Source: Flexivirga meconopsidis
Lineage (GTDB): Bacteria > Actinomycetota > Actinomycetes > Actinomycetales > Dermatophilaceae
Direction of reading: 5' to 3'
NCBI RefSeq assembly: GCF_026162425.1
Contig: NZ_JAOBQJ010000002.1
Coordinates: forward strand, 620,001-684,000
DNA: 64,000 nucleotides
Positions 9,393 to 18,131 of this stretch are shown piece by piece (position 1 is the stretch's first letter; every line of letters begins with the position of its first letter). The notes below the pieces were generated by a model. It ran no database searches. It saw only the letters and a program-made list of their open reading frames with translations, and was not told the DNA's origin. Both the position numbers and the translations under genes were made by a program.

Positions 9393-10046
9393 TCACTCGG
9401 CGGCAAATCGGACGTTGCGCTCCACCGGCCCGAAATCACCGAGCGGGAAAATCCGCCAGTTGAGCGTGGCGCCGATGTCGTCCCGCCGGACGAAGCCGAA
9501 GATCCGCGAGTCCTGCGATGCGTCCAGGTTGTCGCCGAGCACCCACACGGCGTCGGCCGGCACCGTCGCCGCGGTCGGTCGGGACACACCCATGCGGCCC
9601 TGCTTGTCGCAGCAGGTGACCGGGCGACCCCCGGGGCGCCACGCCGGATTGTCGACCGCCTCCCAGGCTTGCCCAGGTCGCTTGACCTCGACCAGCGGTT
9701 TGCCGGCGACGGTCGACATGCGCACCTGGTCGCCGGGCAAGCCGATGAGGCGCTTGACGGCCCGCTCACGCTGCGGACCGAGCGGCAGCTCGACCAGGTC
9801 GAAGCGGGAGGCACCAGACCCGTGGTTCAGCACGTTCACGACCATCCGGTCACCACTTCGCAACGTGGGCTGCATGCTCTGACCGGACACCGTCGTCGAG
9901 AACGCAAGCGCGATCAAGGCCAGCACGCAGAGCACGACGAGTACGGCGATCGACGCCGAAACGAGCATGATGCGCACCGCCCGCCGGCGGCCGTGGCGAC
10001 GACGTGCATCGACAGTTCCCGGGCTGGCCACTCGTGCTTTCCTCAC
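9393..10046 (-). CDS. lepB: Signal peptidase I
   Basis: 217 residues. There is one N-terminal membrane helix (about 26-50), then the catalytic serine S57 in SGQSMQPTL and the catalytic lysine K98 in ERAVKRLIGLPGDQV; VLGDNLDASQDSR is the conserved C-terminal box. It cleaves signal peptides on the outer face of the membrane. The GTG at 10046 gives the longest plausible N-terminus; there is no clear Shine-Dalgarno. It is divergent from the DUF6230 operon of exported proteins, which is suggestive but does not prove that it is dedicated to them. Confidence 0.9.
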   Translation of the reverse strand: MRKARVASPGTVDARRRHGRRRAVRIMLVSASIAVLVVLCVLALIALAFSTTVSGQSMQPTLRSGDRMVVNVLNHGSGASRFDLVELPLGPQRERAVKRLIGLPGDQVRMSTVAGKPLVEVKRPGQAWEAVDNPAWRPGGRPVTCCDKQGRMGVSRPTAATVPADAVWVLGDNLDASQDSRIFGFVRRDDIGATLNWRIFPLGDFGPVERNVRFAAE

Positions 10047-10228
10047 GCTCGAAGGGCACCGGCGTTACCGGCAGTACGGGTACTTTACAAAATGTGAGAC
10101 GGTGTCCACTTTTTGACGAGACCTGTGTCACACTTGCAGCGCTTTCGGGCCGGCCCGACTCGTCGCGCAGGCCACCCCGCACACCCACGCAGCGCCTGCG
10201 CCGGGTGCCCACATTTCAGGGAGAACGT

Positions 10229-10846
10229 ATGGTCAACAAGGGTATGGGTCGCGTCCGCGTCCCGCGGTTCCTCGCCGTCGCCGCGCCGGCGACGGTGGTC
10301 AGCCTCGGACTCGGCGTCGCGATCGCGCAGGGCATGGTCACCGCTGCTCTCTCCGCGGCTGATCCGTTCGAGCTCGGCAGCAGCAACGTCAAGGCCGATC
10401 AGCTCGGCCTCTCACTGGCCGGCACCCAGGCCGCACAGTCGGTGGGCAACGACACCGCGACGACCAAGAAGGCGGCTCTTGCCCGGCTGGCCGGCGGAAA
10501 CCTGCAGGACATGTGCATCTCCGCCAAGCAGTCCTTCCCGATCCTCGGCGACATTAGCCTCAAGATCTCCTCGACCTCACCGGTCGCGGTCGGCAACATC
10601 GACCTCAGCGCCGACGCCCTCAACGCCCAGAACGCCCAACTGCCGGCCACCGACATCGGCACCAGCGCCGGCGACTCGGCGATCGGCGGCACCGCGGGCG
10701 CGTTCGGTCTGCGCACCGACAAGACCGACCAGGGCATCTCGCTGGACAACCTCGATGCCAAGGCCTACGGCATCCGCCTCAACAGCGGCATCAACCTCAA
10801 GACCCTCTCGATCGTGCCCAAGCTCGGCGTCCAGCACTGCAGCTGA
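10229..10846 (+). CDS. DUF6230 family exported protein, copy 1
   Basis: 205 residues. A hydrophobic segment at about 12-40 (FLAVAAPATVVSLGLGVAIAQGMVTAALSA) acts as signal peptide or anchor; the rest is predicted to be outside. The body has the family pattern: a short strand-rich region, DMCISAKQS, and a final cysteine (GVQHCS). The same two cysteines recur in the two paralogues downstream and probably pair. The function of DUF6230 is unknown. ATG 10229 has AGGGAG upstream. It is the first gene of the operon that runs to 14009. Confidence 0.82.
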   Translation: MVNKGMGRVRVPRFLAVAAPATVVSLGLGVAIAQGMVTAALSAADPFELGSSNVKADQLGLSLAGTQAAQSVGNDTATTKKAALARLAGGNLQDMCISAKQSFPILGDISLKISSTSPVAVGNIDLSADALNAQNAQLPATDIGTSAGDSAIGGTAGAFGLRTDKTDQGISLDNLDAKAYGIRLNSGINLKTLSIVPKLGVQHCS

Positions 10847-10856
10847 CGCCCGACCG

Positions 10857-10887
10857 CCGCCGGCGCGCCTCCCCCGCGCGCCGGCGG
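10857..10887 (+). terminator. Intra-operon GC hairpin
   Basis: A perfect 12-bp stem (CCGCCGGCGCGC 10857-10868 with its complement 10876-10887) and a 7-nt loop lie between the first DUF6230 gene and the first DUF6114 gene. There is no T-run. It could be a partial terminator or an RNA-stabilising element that makes the first gene more abundant than the rest. Confidence 0.6.
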
Positions 10888-10908
10888 TGCGGACCGGAAG
10901 TAGTAACC

Positions 10909-11505
10909 GTGACAAAGCAGGAATCCATCGTGACCGACGAGCAACCAGCGCCCGCGCAGGACGAGGACCGCACTCTCGTCGACGAGCATGTCACTGCGAC
11001 CCGCGGAGCACGCCGTGCCGAGCGCCCGACCGATCAGGACGGGACGCTGCGCCGATGGGCCTCGGCATTCGCACGGTGGCGGCGGACCCGGCCGTTCTGG
11101 GGCGGGATCGTGCTCGCACTGGGCGGCTGGTTCGTGATCACCCCGGTGCTCGCGTCCTACGAGGCCGTCGTCGCGATGGGCGGCGGCGGAATGATCGCCT
11201 ACGTCCTCGGTGGCGGAATGATCGCTGCCGCCGTCGTCGCGGTGATCTCCCCCGCACAACGGCATTTCCCCGCGATCATGGGCGTGATCTTCGCGGTGGC
11301 CTCGCTCGCGATGGCCAACCTCGGCGGTTGGCTGGTCGGCATGCTGCTGGGCATCGTCGGCGGGTCGATGGTGTTCGCCTGGACGCCGTACAACGACGAA
11401 CAGCTCGACCGGATCAACGCCCGCAAACTTCGCCGCCGTCAGGCCGAGCGCACCGACGACGGCCTCGTCGACGACGGTCTCGCCGACGAAGGCACCGATC
11501 GTTGA
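10909..11505 (+). CDS. DUF6114 family membrane protein, copy 1
   Basis: 198 residues. A hydrophilic N-terminal stretch of about 60 residues is followed by RRTRPFWGG and four hydrophobic helices (VLALGGWFVITPVLASYEAVV, GGMIAYVLGGGMIAAAVVAVI, FPAIMGVIFAVASLAMANLGG, MLLGIVGGSMVFAW). The RTRPFWG entry and GIVGGSMVFAW exit motifs are the DUF6114 hallmarks and are shared with the second copy. The function is unknown. GTG 10909 has GGAAG upstream; an in-frame GTG at 10930 with AGGAA is also possible. The charged C-terminal tail (DDGLVDDGLADEGTD) overlaps the next gene. Confidence 0.82.
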   Translation: MTKQESIVTDEQPAPAQDEDRTLVDEHVTATRGARRAERPTDQDGTLRRWASAFARWRRTRPFWGGIVLALGGWFVITPVLASYEAVVAMGGGGMIAYVLGGGMIAAAVVAVISPAQRHFPAIMGVIFAVASLAMANLGGWLVGMLLGIVGGSMVFAWTPYNDEQLDRINARKLRRRQAERTDDGLVDDGLADEGTDR

Positions 11506-12173
11506 AGTCACCGATCACCCGACGGGCTGACCGCCCGACGACCGCGCAGTTCGGCACCCGGCGCCGGGTGCTGATCCCGCTCACCCTCGGCTTTGCCGTG
11601 CTGGCCTCGATGCTGGTGATGACATCCCGCGGTGTGCTCGCACTGACCTTCGCGACCAGTTCCCAGAACTTCCGGGTCTACAGCGACAGCCTCAGCGGCA
11701 GCTCACTGGCTGCGTATGCCGGGCCGCAACAGACCTCCGCGGGAGTGAAAGGCACCGAGCAACTCGTCGTACAGGACGTGCAGTTGCACGGCCTGTGCAT
11801 CATCTCGACAGCGGACCTGCCCGTGCTGGGCAAGGCGTCGATGATCGTGACCGCCGGCGAGCCGGTGGACGGCACCACCGACCCGGCCTTCGCCCCGATT
11901 CGCACCGCGAGCGCGCTGGTGTCCGCGACCTCGATCAACGGGGACGGCCGCGGAGTTTCCAGCCTCGCGGTCGGTCAGAGCGCCGAGACACTGACGACCG
12001 GTTCCGGGCCGTGGCGCGGCACACCCGGGGCTCTCGGCATACAACTCGACACCGCGACCATCGACCGCACCGATCTGGACGCGGCGGGCCTGCAGATCGA
12101 CGGGCAACTGCCGCTGAACCGGCTCGGGATCAAGACCGCGCTCGGCGCGGCAGAGAAGGGATCCTGTTCATGA
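11502..12173 (+). CDS. DUF6230 family exported protein, copy 2
   Basis: 223 residues. An N-terminal basic stretch and a membrane helix (LIPLTLGFAVLASMLVMTSRGVLALTF) precede an exported domain carrying HGLCIISTADLPVLG and the terminal EKGSCS, matching the cysteine pattern of copy 1. The best start is TTG 11502, which overlaps the stop of the DUF6114 gene as TTGA and has GAAGG upstream; no ATG or GTG lies suitably close. A rare start codon here would keep translation coupled to the preceding gene. Function unknown. Confidence 0.78.
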   Translation: MKSPITRRADRPTTAQFGTRRRVLIPLTLGFAVLASMLVMTSRGVLALTFATSSQNFRVYSDSLSGSSLAAYAGPQQTSAGVKGTEQLVVQDVQLHGLCIISTADLPVLGKASMIVTAGEPVDGTTDPAFAPIRTASALVSATSINGDGRGVSSLAVGQSAETLTTGSGPWRGTPGALGIQLDTATIDRTDLDAAGLQIDGQLPLNRLGIKTALGAAEKGSCS

Positions 12174-12598
12174 ACCGCCGTGTCGGCCGCCTGCTCGACG
12201 GCTTCGCCGCCTTCCGCAGGACTCGCCCGTTCTGGGGCGCACTCCTGCTGGTGGCGGCCGGCGCCGACGTCATCTACTTCGCCGGTTACCCGATCTTCTT
12301 CGCGGTGAGCGGTGGCTGGAACTCCTCTGCGGCGTACATCCTCGGCGGCGGGCTCATCCTCTTCGGACTGGTCGCGGCGATGGCACCGATCCATTCCCCG
12401 CTGCTCGGGGTGCTCGGCGTGCTGGTCGCGCTCGCCGCGTTCGTCGCGGCCAACCTGGGCGGCATGCTGCTCGGCACGCTGCTCGGCATCGTCGGCGGGT
12501 CGATGGTCTTCGCCTGGGGTGAGAAGAAGCCGGGCAAACGCCAATCGACCCCGGACGCGTCCACCCCTGCACCAGCCGCGGAGGTCGTCGGTCGGTGA
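12170..12598 (+). CDS. DUF6114 family membrane protein, copy 2
   Basis: 142 residues, four hydrophobic helices. It shares FRRTRPFWGALLL at the start and LLGTLLGIVGGSMVFAWGE at the end of the membrane part with copy 1 but lacks copy 1's long N-terminal extension. The tail after the last helix is short and Ala/Pro-rich. ATG 12170 overlaps the stop of the preceding gene (ATGA) and has GAGAAGGGA upstream. The pairing DUF6230-DUF6114 repeated twice suggests that each membrane protein partners an exported one; this is inference. Confidence 0.82.
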   Translation: MNRRVGRLLDGFAAFRRTRPFWGALLLVAAGADVIYFAGYPIFFAVSGGWNSSAAYILGGGLILFGLVAAMAPIHSPLLGVLGVLVALAAFVAANLGGMLLGTLLGIVGGSMVFAWGEKKPGKRQSTPDASTPAPAAEVVGR

Positions 12599-13305
12599 GC
12601 ACCTACCAGCCTTCCCGACGCATGCAGTCGTTGACGGTGATCGTCGCCGTGCTGCTGTTCGTGGTGACTTGGCTCGCGCTGGCGACCCAGACGTCCGCGA
12701 GCGCCGCGAGCGCGCCATGCGGACCGGGTGACGCCAACCGGGCGGCCCTGAAGACCGTGCACGGCGAACGCGCGTTGCGGCCCTGCCTTTCCAAGGTCAA
12801 CCTCAAGCTGTCGATCCCGCAGGACGGGTTGCGAAGTCGGTTCAACGTCAAAGAGATTCGCCGGGCCGGCCAGGAGACGGTGAAGTTCGCCGACGGCAGC
12901 ACCGAGAAGCTGTGGCATCTGTCGTTCGCGTCGTTCAAGGTCCTCGACGGAGCCACGATCCGCACCACGGACAACAACGACGCGCAGGTGTCGATCACCC
13001 CCGACAAGGAGGCGTCGTTCGGTGGCGCCGCCGACTCCGGCAAGCCGATCTACACCGATGTGTGGGTCTCCGCGGCGACCTTCCGGATCAACCTGTTGCT
13101 CATCGGCTGCCTGGTGCCGATCGATGTGAGCAACCCGCTGCTCGCCCTGGTGACGGTCGCCAACAGCGCCATACCCAACGCGATCACCCTGGGCGGCTGC
13201 GCCATCGACATGGACATCCGCTACCTGGTCAGTTACAGCGACGACCCCAGCTCGGCCGGCAACTACCCGGTGCGCTTGCCCAACACGACGTTGTCGCTGT
13301 CATGA
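12595..13305 (+). CDS. Exported protein of unknown family in the DUF6230 operon
   Basis: 236 residues. A cleavable-looking signal peptide spans about residues 10-38 (SLTVIVAVLLFVVTWLALATQTSASAASA). The mature part has four cysteines (SAPCGPG, LRPCLSK, LIGCLVP, LGGCAID) and alternating hydrophobic strands. I do not recognise the family, and it lacks the DUF6230 cysteine motif. GTG 12595 overlaps the previous stop (GTGA) and its own stop overlaps the next ATG, so it is translated as part of the operon. Confidence 0.75.
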   Translation: MSTYQPSRRMQSLTVIVAVLLFVVTWLALATQTSASAASAPCGPGDANRAALKTVHGERALRPCLSKVNLKLSIPQDGLRSRFNVKEIRRAGQETVKFADGSTEKLWHLSFASFKVLDGATIRTTDNNDAQVSITPDKEASFGGAADSGKPIYTDVWVSAATFRINLLLIGCLVPIDVSNPLLALVTVANSAIPNAITLGGCAIDMDIRYLVSYSDDPSSAGNYPVRLPNTTLSLS

Positions 13306-14009
13306 GCACCGACAGCGCCACGCGCGCCACCGTCCGCACCGGGACCCGATGGGGCCGTGCCGGTGCGCTCGCCGCCGCGGGGGTCGCCGCGACGATCGGC
13401 CTCGGCACCTTGATGAGTCAGAACGTGCTGGCCACCCAGGTGACTTTCCAGGGCAACCCGTCGCAGGTCTCGGTGGGCGGCCTCACCGGCAACAAGGTGG
13501 GCATCACCGTCGTGCGCAGCACGCGCAGCGTCGACGGCAAGCTCACCACCGGTCCGGCGCTGCGGGTCGGCGCGGCCGGCCTGCAGCTCGACGGGCTGTG
13601 CCTGTCGCAGAAGCAGAGCATCGCGGGCATCGACTACACCGTGCGGGTCAGCGCGGGCGACGGCAACTCATCAACCCACGAGATCCAGGCGCAGGACGCG
13701 ACCTTCGACGTGACGTCGATCAAGGGCGACGGCAATCCTGGGCTGAACCTCGACGGCGTCGTCGAGATCGGCGTGAGCGGCGACTCGCTGGTCACCACGG
13801 ATACCGGTGGCGAGCCGGACCCGAACCCGCTCGGTGCACCGTCCGGCACCGGGTGGTTCGGCATCAACAGCGGCGTCGGGCAGTTCAGCAACATCCGGGG
13901 CCGGATGTACGGCTTCAAGGTCAGTGAGGTCGCCAAGATGCCCGGCGTGCGGATCTCGGTGACCCCGGGCACCTCCGACAGTTGCGACAGCAAGCCCATT
14001 CAGCACTGA
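13302..14009 (+). CDS. DUF6230 family exported protein, copy 3
   Basis: 235 residues. The N-terminus (RAGALAAAGVAATIGLGTLMSQNVLATQVTF) looks like a signal anchor. The domain repeats the family motif as LDGLCLSQKQSIAG and ends with a cysteine in TSDSCDSKPIQH. It is longer than copy 1 because of an insertion (GDSLVTTDTGGEPDPNP). ATG 13302 overlaps the preceding stop by four bases. It is the last gene of the operon; the next gene has its own promoter. Function unknown. Confidence 0.8.
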   Translation: MSTDSATRATVRTGTRWGRAGALAAAGVAATIGLGTLMSQNVLATQVTFQGNPSQVSVGGLTGNKVGITVVRSTRSVDGKLTTGPALRVGAAGLQLDGLCLSQKQSIAGIDYTVRVSAGDGNSSTHEIQAQDATFDVTSIKGDGNPGLNLDGVVEIGVSGDSLVTTDTGGEPDPNPLGAPSGTGWFGINSGVGQFSNIRGRMYGFKVSEVAKMPGVRISVTPGTSDSCDSKPIQH

Positions 14010-14073
14010 GCGCACCGGCATACGTTCGGTAACGAAGTAGCTCGCCCTGCGACCACGCGGTTGCCGGACGATC

Positions 14074-14086
14074 TAATGTCACGGGG
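14074..14086 (+). promoter_or_regulatory. -10 box of leaderless promoter for the MoxR operon
   Basis: TAATGT (14074-14079) stands exactly 7 nt before the GTG of the DUF4129 gene, and there is no Shine-Dalgarno between them. The region upstream (14010-14073) shows no clear -35 box. Confidence 0.5.
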
Positions 14087-14797
14087 GTGACCGGGGCTCG
14101 TCGGCAGGGGTGGCTGATCGCTGCCGCGACGGTCGCCGGCCTGCTCGTGCTCACCGTGGTCACCACCGCACGCCGGGATCCGGTGCTGCACGCGCCGGAC
14201 CGGGACCGCTTCGGCCGCGGCTCGGGTCCGCCGCCGTCCAATCTGCTGCCGAGTGCCAACCAGCCGTCCGGGCAATCGGCGACACCGCGCGGCGCGCCCC
14301 AGGCCGGTGACTCGCTCGTCGGCGACATCCTCGCCTGGGTGGTGGGCATCGCGGTGTTGCTGCTGTTGCTGTGGGTGCTGTTCGGGGTCGTCCAGGCGGT
14401 ACGCCGGCAGCTTGCGCAGCGCCGCGCCGCGCGTGAGGACAGCGTGCTGCCGCAGGTCTCGGACGCGGTCGCCGATGCAGTCGAGCAGGTGGCGCGGCGG
14501 CAACACGCGCGACTGGCCGAAGGCACCCCGCGCAACGCGGTCGTCGCCTGCTGGGTCGACCTCGAACAAACCGTGGCGACGGCCGGCCTGGAGCGCCGGC
14601 CGAGCGAGACGTCCGCCGAACTGGCCCTTCGGGTGCTCGACGAGACCGACGCCGACCGCGACGCGTTGCGCACCCTCAGCCGGCTCTACCGCGCCGCCCG
14701 TTACTCCGAGCACCCGATCACCGAGGGCGACCGGGCTGCCGCGGGCGCGGCGCTTGAGGCGCTGCATCGGTCGCTGCGAGTCAAGGCCACGCTGTGA
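14087..14797 (+). CDS. DUF4129 domain membrane protein
   Basis: 236 residues. There is an N-terminal helix (about 9-26), a Pro/Ser-rich external linker, a second helix (LAWVVGIAVLLLLLWVLFGVV) and a cytoplasmic DUF4129 domain with RNAVVACWVDLEQTVATAG, ETSAELALRVL and LYRAARYSEHPIT. DUF4129 proteins usually sit with MoxR ATPases and DUF58 proteins, exactly as here; the molecular role of the set is not established. GTG 14087 follows a TANNNT box at 7 nt, so a leaderless start is likely. Confidence 0.87.
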   Translation: MTGARRQGWLIAAATVAGLLVLTVVTTARRDPVLHAPDRDRFGRGSGPPPSNLLPSANQPSGQSATPRGAPQAGDSLVGDILAWVVGIAVLLLLLWVLFGVVQAVRRQLAQRRAAREDSVLPQVSDAVADAVEQVARRQHARLAEGTPRNAVVACWVDLEQTVATAGLERRPSETSAELALRVLDETDADRDALRTLSRLYRAARYSEHPITEGDRAAAGAALEALHRSLRVKATL

Positions 14798-15315
14798 ACC
14801 CCGCGCCGCGTGGCGACCGCCGCCTCTGGGCCCGCCGGGCCGTGACCGTGCTGGTCGCCTGGGCAGTGACGTGGCTGTTCACCAGCTGGTGGTATTTGCG
14901 GCCCGACCCGGTCGGACTGCTGGCGCTCGTGCTCGTGGCGGCGACGGCCTGGTGGCTGATCTCGGACCACCGCACCGGTTGGGAGCCGAGCGAATGGTCG
15001 GCCGACCTGGTCGGCCGGCGGCTGCGGACGGTGAGCGATTCGCGGCTGGGCTACCTGCGCCGCATCGCCAACGACTCAGGCGGCGGCACCTCGCGGGGCG
15101 CACCTGCCGCGGCCGCGCTGCAGGGCGTACTGCGCGACCTCGCCACTGCGCGGGTGCGCGATCGCACGGTCTCCGGTGCCGCCCCGAACACCGACCCTGC
15201 CTCCATGATCGAGGCCGGTGCTCCGACGCTCGCTCGCTATCTCTTCGCGCAGCCACCACCGCGGCTGGACCCGAACCAGCTGTCCCGCATCATCGACCGG
15301 ATCGAGGAACTGTGA
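14794..15315 (+). CDS. Membrane protein of the MoxR/DUF58 operon
   Basis: 173 residues. Two adjacent helices near the N-terminus (about 16-32 and 36-53) form a hairpin; the remaining ~120 residues are cytoplasmic and Arg-rich, ending in PPRLDPNQLSRIIDRIEEL. This small protein is often seen between DUF4129 and MoxR genes in actinobacteria; I cannot name its function. GTG 14794 overlaps the preceding stop (GTGA) and its stop overlaps the moxR start in the same way. Confidence 0.75.
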   Translation: MNPAPRGDRRLWARRAVTVLVAWAVTWLFTSWWYLRPDPVGLLALVLVAATAWWLISDHRTGWEPSEWSADLVGRRLRTVSDSRLGYLRRIANDSGGGTSRGAPAAAALQGVLRDLATARVRDRTVSGAAPNTDPASMIEAGAPTLARYLFAQPPPRLDPNQLSRIIDRIEEL

Positions 15316-16295
15316 GTCAGCAAGAAACCCCCGGCATACCGTCGGCGCAGCAGACGACCGAGTTGGCCGCGCGCATCCTCGATGTCGTCGAGCAGGCAGT
15401 CGTCGGTAAGCGCCATACGCTCGAACTGGTGCTGGCCACCGTGCTGGCGGGCGGACACGTGCTGTTGGAGGACAATCCGGGACTCGGCAAGACGCTCGCG
15501 GCGCGGTCACTGGCCCAGACCCTCGGCCTGGACTTCTCCCGCGCCCAGTTCACCCCCGATCTACTGCCCGCGGACCTGACCGGTTCCTTCATCTACGACC
15601 AGGGCGAGGGTCACTTCGAGTTCCGCCCGGGCCCGTTGTTCACCGGTCTGCTGCTGGCCGACGAGATCAATCGGACCCCACCCAAGACGCAGGCCGCGTT
15701 GCTCGAGGCGATGCAGGAACGCCAGGTCACGATCGAGGGCCAGACCTTCCCGCTGCCGAAGCCGTTCCATGTCATTGCAACCGCGAATCCCGTTGAATAC
15801 GAAGGCACTTACCCGCTTCCTGAAGCGCAACTCGACCGCTTCCTGGCCCGGGTCAGCTTCGGCTATCCGACCGAGGACGAGGAAGCCGACGTCCTCACCC
15901 GCCGTATGACGAGACGGCGCGAAGAGCTGAGCCTCGCCCCGGTGACCGACGCCGCCGGGCTGCTGCGCATGCAGGCCGCGGTCGAGCAGGTGGTGGTCGA
16001 CCCGTCGGTGGTGCAGTACTGCGTGCGCCTGGCCGCGGCGACCCGCGAGCACCCGCAGACCCTGATCGGCGCCTCACCGCGCGGGTCGCTCGGGCTCATG
16101 CTGGTCGGACGCGGCCTGGCGGTGGTGCGCGGCCGTGACTTCGTCACCCCTGAGGACGTCAAGGCCGTCAGCGGACCGGTGCTCGCCCACCGGATCACTC
16201 TCAAACCCGAGTTGTGGATGAGCGGCGCGACCACCAGCGGGGTCGTGCGCAGCGTGCTGGACAGCGTGCCCACACCGGCGACCGCCGGAGCCTGA
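15312..16295 (+). CDS. moxR: MoxR family AAA+ ATPase
   Basis: 327 residues. Walker A is EDNPGLGKT (53-61) and Walker B is LLLADEIN (113-120), followed by RTPPKTQAALLEAMQERQVT and ATANPVEYEGTYPLPEAQLDRF, all MoxR hallmarks. The C-terminal lid has SPRGSLGLM. MoxR ATPases are thought to act as chaperones that mature protein complexes, usually with DUF58/VWA partners encoded next to them. GTG 15312 overlaps the previous stop. Confidence 0.93.
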   Translation: MSQQETPGIPSAQQTTELAARILDVVEQAVVGKRHTLELVLATVLAGGHVLLEDNPGLGKTLAARSLAQTLGLDFSRAQFTPDLLPADLTGSFIYDQGEGHFEFRPGPLFTGLLLADEINRTPPKTQAALLEAMQERQVTIEGQTFPLPKPFHVIATANPVEYEGTYPLPEAQLDRFLARVSFGYPTEDEEADVLTRRMTRRREELSLAPVTDAAGLLRMQAAVEQVVVDPSVVQYCVRLAAATREHPQTLIGASPRGSLGLMLVGRGLAVVRGRDFVTPEDVKAVSGPVLAHRITLKPELWMSGATTSGVVRSVLDSVPTPATAGA

Positions 16296-16298
16296 CCA

Positions 16299-17597
16299 GT
16301 GACCCGCACGATCCGTCCCACCGAAGCGGCCCGCTGGCAACCGACGGCGGCGCTGCTCACGGCCGCGGTCGGCGGTCTGTTACTTGCCGCCGCGGCGGTC
16401 GCGTTGCGACGCATCGACCTGCTGGTCCTCGGCACCCCGCTGCTCACGATCACCGCGTGGTGCGTCGCGACCCGGCCGACCGGCGATCCCGACTTCACCG
16501 GGACCGTCTCGACCACCACCCCTGCGGAAGGTGAGACGGCGGCCTGGACCATCCGGGCGGCCGCACCCGGCGGGGCCGAGAGTCTCGTCGTCGCCGCCAC
16601 CGACGACCGGCACGTGCGCATCGCGCCCGACCGTGGTGTCGCGGTGACACCGGTCGCCCGCGGTCAGACCGCCACCTGCACCGTGCGCTGGCAGCCGCGC
16701 CGGTGGGGCACCCATGAGGAGCTGCAGACTCGGGTCGCCCTGCTCTCCCCGTGGGCCGGTTACCGCTGCGGGCCGGTGACGATCCCGCCGGTCACGATCA
16801 CCGCCTACCCGCAGACGGCGCCGTTCGACAGCCGCGCCGGCATGCCGCATCCGCGCGGTCTGATCGGAGTCAACCGCAGTGCAGGTCAGGGCGACGGCAC
16901 CGAGTTCGCCGACATCCGCCCGTTCCAGCCCGGCGATCGGTTGCGCCGGATCCACTGGCCGGTGTCGGCGCGGACCGGTGCACTGCACGTGCACACGTCA
17001 TACGCCGAGCAGGACACCGAGGTGTTGCTCCTGCTCGACGCCTCGACCGACTACGAGTCCGACGAGGACTCTCCCACCTCGCTCGACCTCGGTGTCCGTG
17101 CGTCCGCGGCGCTCGCCACCCACTTCCTTGCGCGGGGAGACCGGGTGGGCCTGGAGGTCGTCGGCGGTATGACGCCAGCACGGGTGCCGGCCGCGATGGG
17201 CCGGCTGCAGACCCGGCGGATGCTGGACACCCTGGCCCGGGTGGAACGGGGCACCGGGGGCGGTTTCCGCCGCAGCGCCGTCCGATCGCGATTGCGCGCG
17301 GGCTCGCTGGTGATGCTGATCAGCCCGCTGCTCGGTCAGGTGCCGCTCACCGTGGCCGCCGAGCTCGCGCAGCGCGGACTCACCGTGCTGATCGTCGACT
17401 GCCTACCACCGCTCACCGCACAGACCGACCGGCTCGACGAACTCGCCCTGCGGATCCGGCTGCTCGAGCGCGAGCAGGAGATCCGCGCGATCGGACGGCT
17501 GGGTGTCCCGGTCACGCCGTGGCAGGGACCGGGCAGCCTCGATCAGGTGCTGGTGCACCTGGGTCGGCGACCGGTGCCGCGGGTGGTGCAGCGATGA
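16299..17597 (+). CDS. DUF58 domain membrane protein
   Basis: 432 residues. Two N-terminal helices (about 17-36 and 41-57) are followed by a beta-rich region and the DUF58 signature [25 protein letters not shown] (203-227). A VWA-like fold follows, with VLLLLDAST as the metal-site strand. The usual MoxR partner. It starts 3 nt after moxR and its stop overlaps the next ATG (ATGA). Confidence 0.9.
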   Translation: MTRTIRPTEAARWQPTAALLTAAVGGLLLAAAAVALRRIDLLVLGTPLLTITAWCVATRPTGDPDFTGTVSTTTPAEGETAAWTIRAAAPGGAESLVVAATDDRHVRIAPDRGVAVTPVARGQTATCTVRWQPRRWGTHEELQTRVALLSPWAGYRCGPVTIPPVTITAYPQTAPFDSRAGMPHPRGLIGVNRSAGQGDGTEFADIRPFQPGDRLRRIHWPVSARTGALHVHTSYAEQDTEVLLLLDASTDYESDEDSPTSLDLGVRASAALATHFLARGDRVGLEVVGGMTPARVPAAMGRLQTRRMLDTLARVERGTGGGFRRSAVRSRLRAGSLVMLISPLLGQVPLTVAAELAQRGLTVLIVDCLPPLTAQTDRLDELALRIRLLEREQEIRAIGRLGVPVTPWQGPGSLDQVLVHLGRRPVPRVVQR

Positions 17598-18121
17598 TCG
17601 GGCGTCCGCGGCTGGCCCGCGTCGTGGAGTTGCACCACGACCGGCAGGTTCTGCTGGTCATCGCGCTGGCCGCGGCCTGGGGATTCGTGGTGCTCGCCGA
17701 CCTGGTCGGCTCGATGTCCTACCTCGGGCTGCTCCTGGTGTTGCTCGCAAGCCTGCTGATCATCGGCGACAGCGACGGCATCGCGGGTGCGCTATTGCTG
17801 GGTGCCCTTGTCTGGCAATGGATTTCGAGCCGGCCGCCGGCCGACACATGGTGGTCGCTGCCGGCCGCGTGGTTGTTGTTGCTCGCGTTTGCGGCGGTGG
17901 CGCTGCTCGCCGCCGGCCCCGACGGCGCGGCCGTCCCCCGCGAACAACTCGTCAGCTGGCTGCGTCGGGTCGGCGCGGTCGCCGCCGTCACCGCACTCGT
18001 CGCCGTCGTCGGGCTGACCGCGACACCGCTAGCCGGCCCACTCCTGTCGTATGCCGCGGTGCTCGCGCTCGTCGCGCTCGCGGTGGCCGGCGTGCTGGCG
18101 CTGCGCCGGCGCGATCCGTAG
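17594..18121 (+). CDS. Membrane protein closing the MoxR/DUF58 operon
   Basis: 175 residues, nearly all hydrophobic, with about five or six predicted helices ([93 protein letters not shown]). I do not recognise a family. The overlapping start with the DUF58 gene makes it the fifth member of the operon. It converges on clpX with an 11-bp gap, so its terminator must lie inside clpX or be absent. Confidence 0.75.
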   Translation: MIGRPRLARVVELHHDRQVLLVIALAAAWGFVVLADLVGSMSYLGLLLVLLASLLIIGDSDGIAGALLLGALVWQWISSRPPADTWWSLPAAWLLLLAFAAVALLAAGPDGAAVPREQLVSWLRRVGAVAAVTALVAVVGLTATPLAGPLLSYAAVLALVALAVAGVLALRRRDP

Positions 18122-18131
18122 ACCGGCTCGG

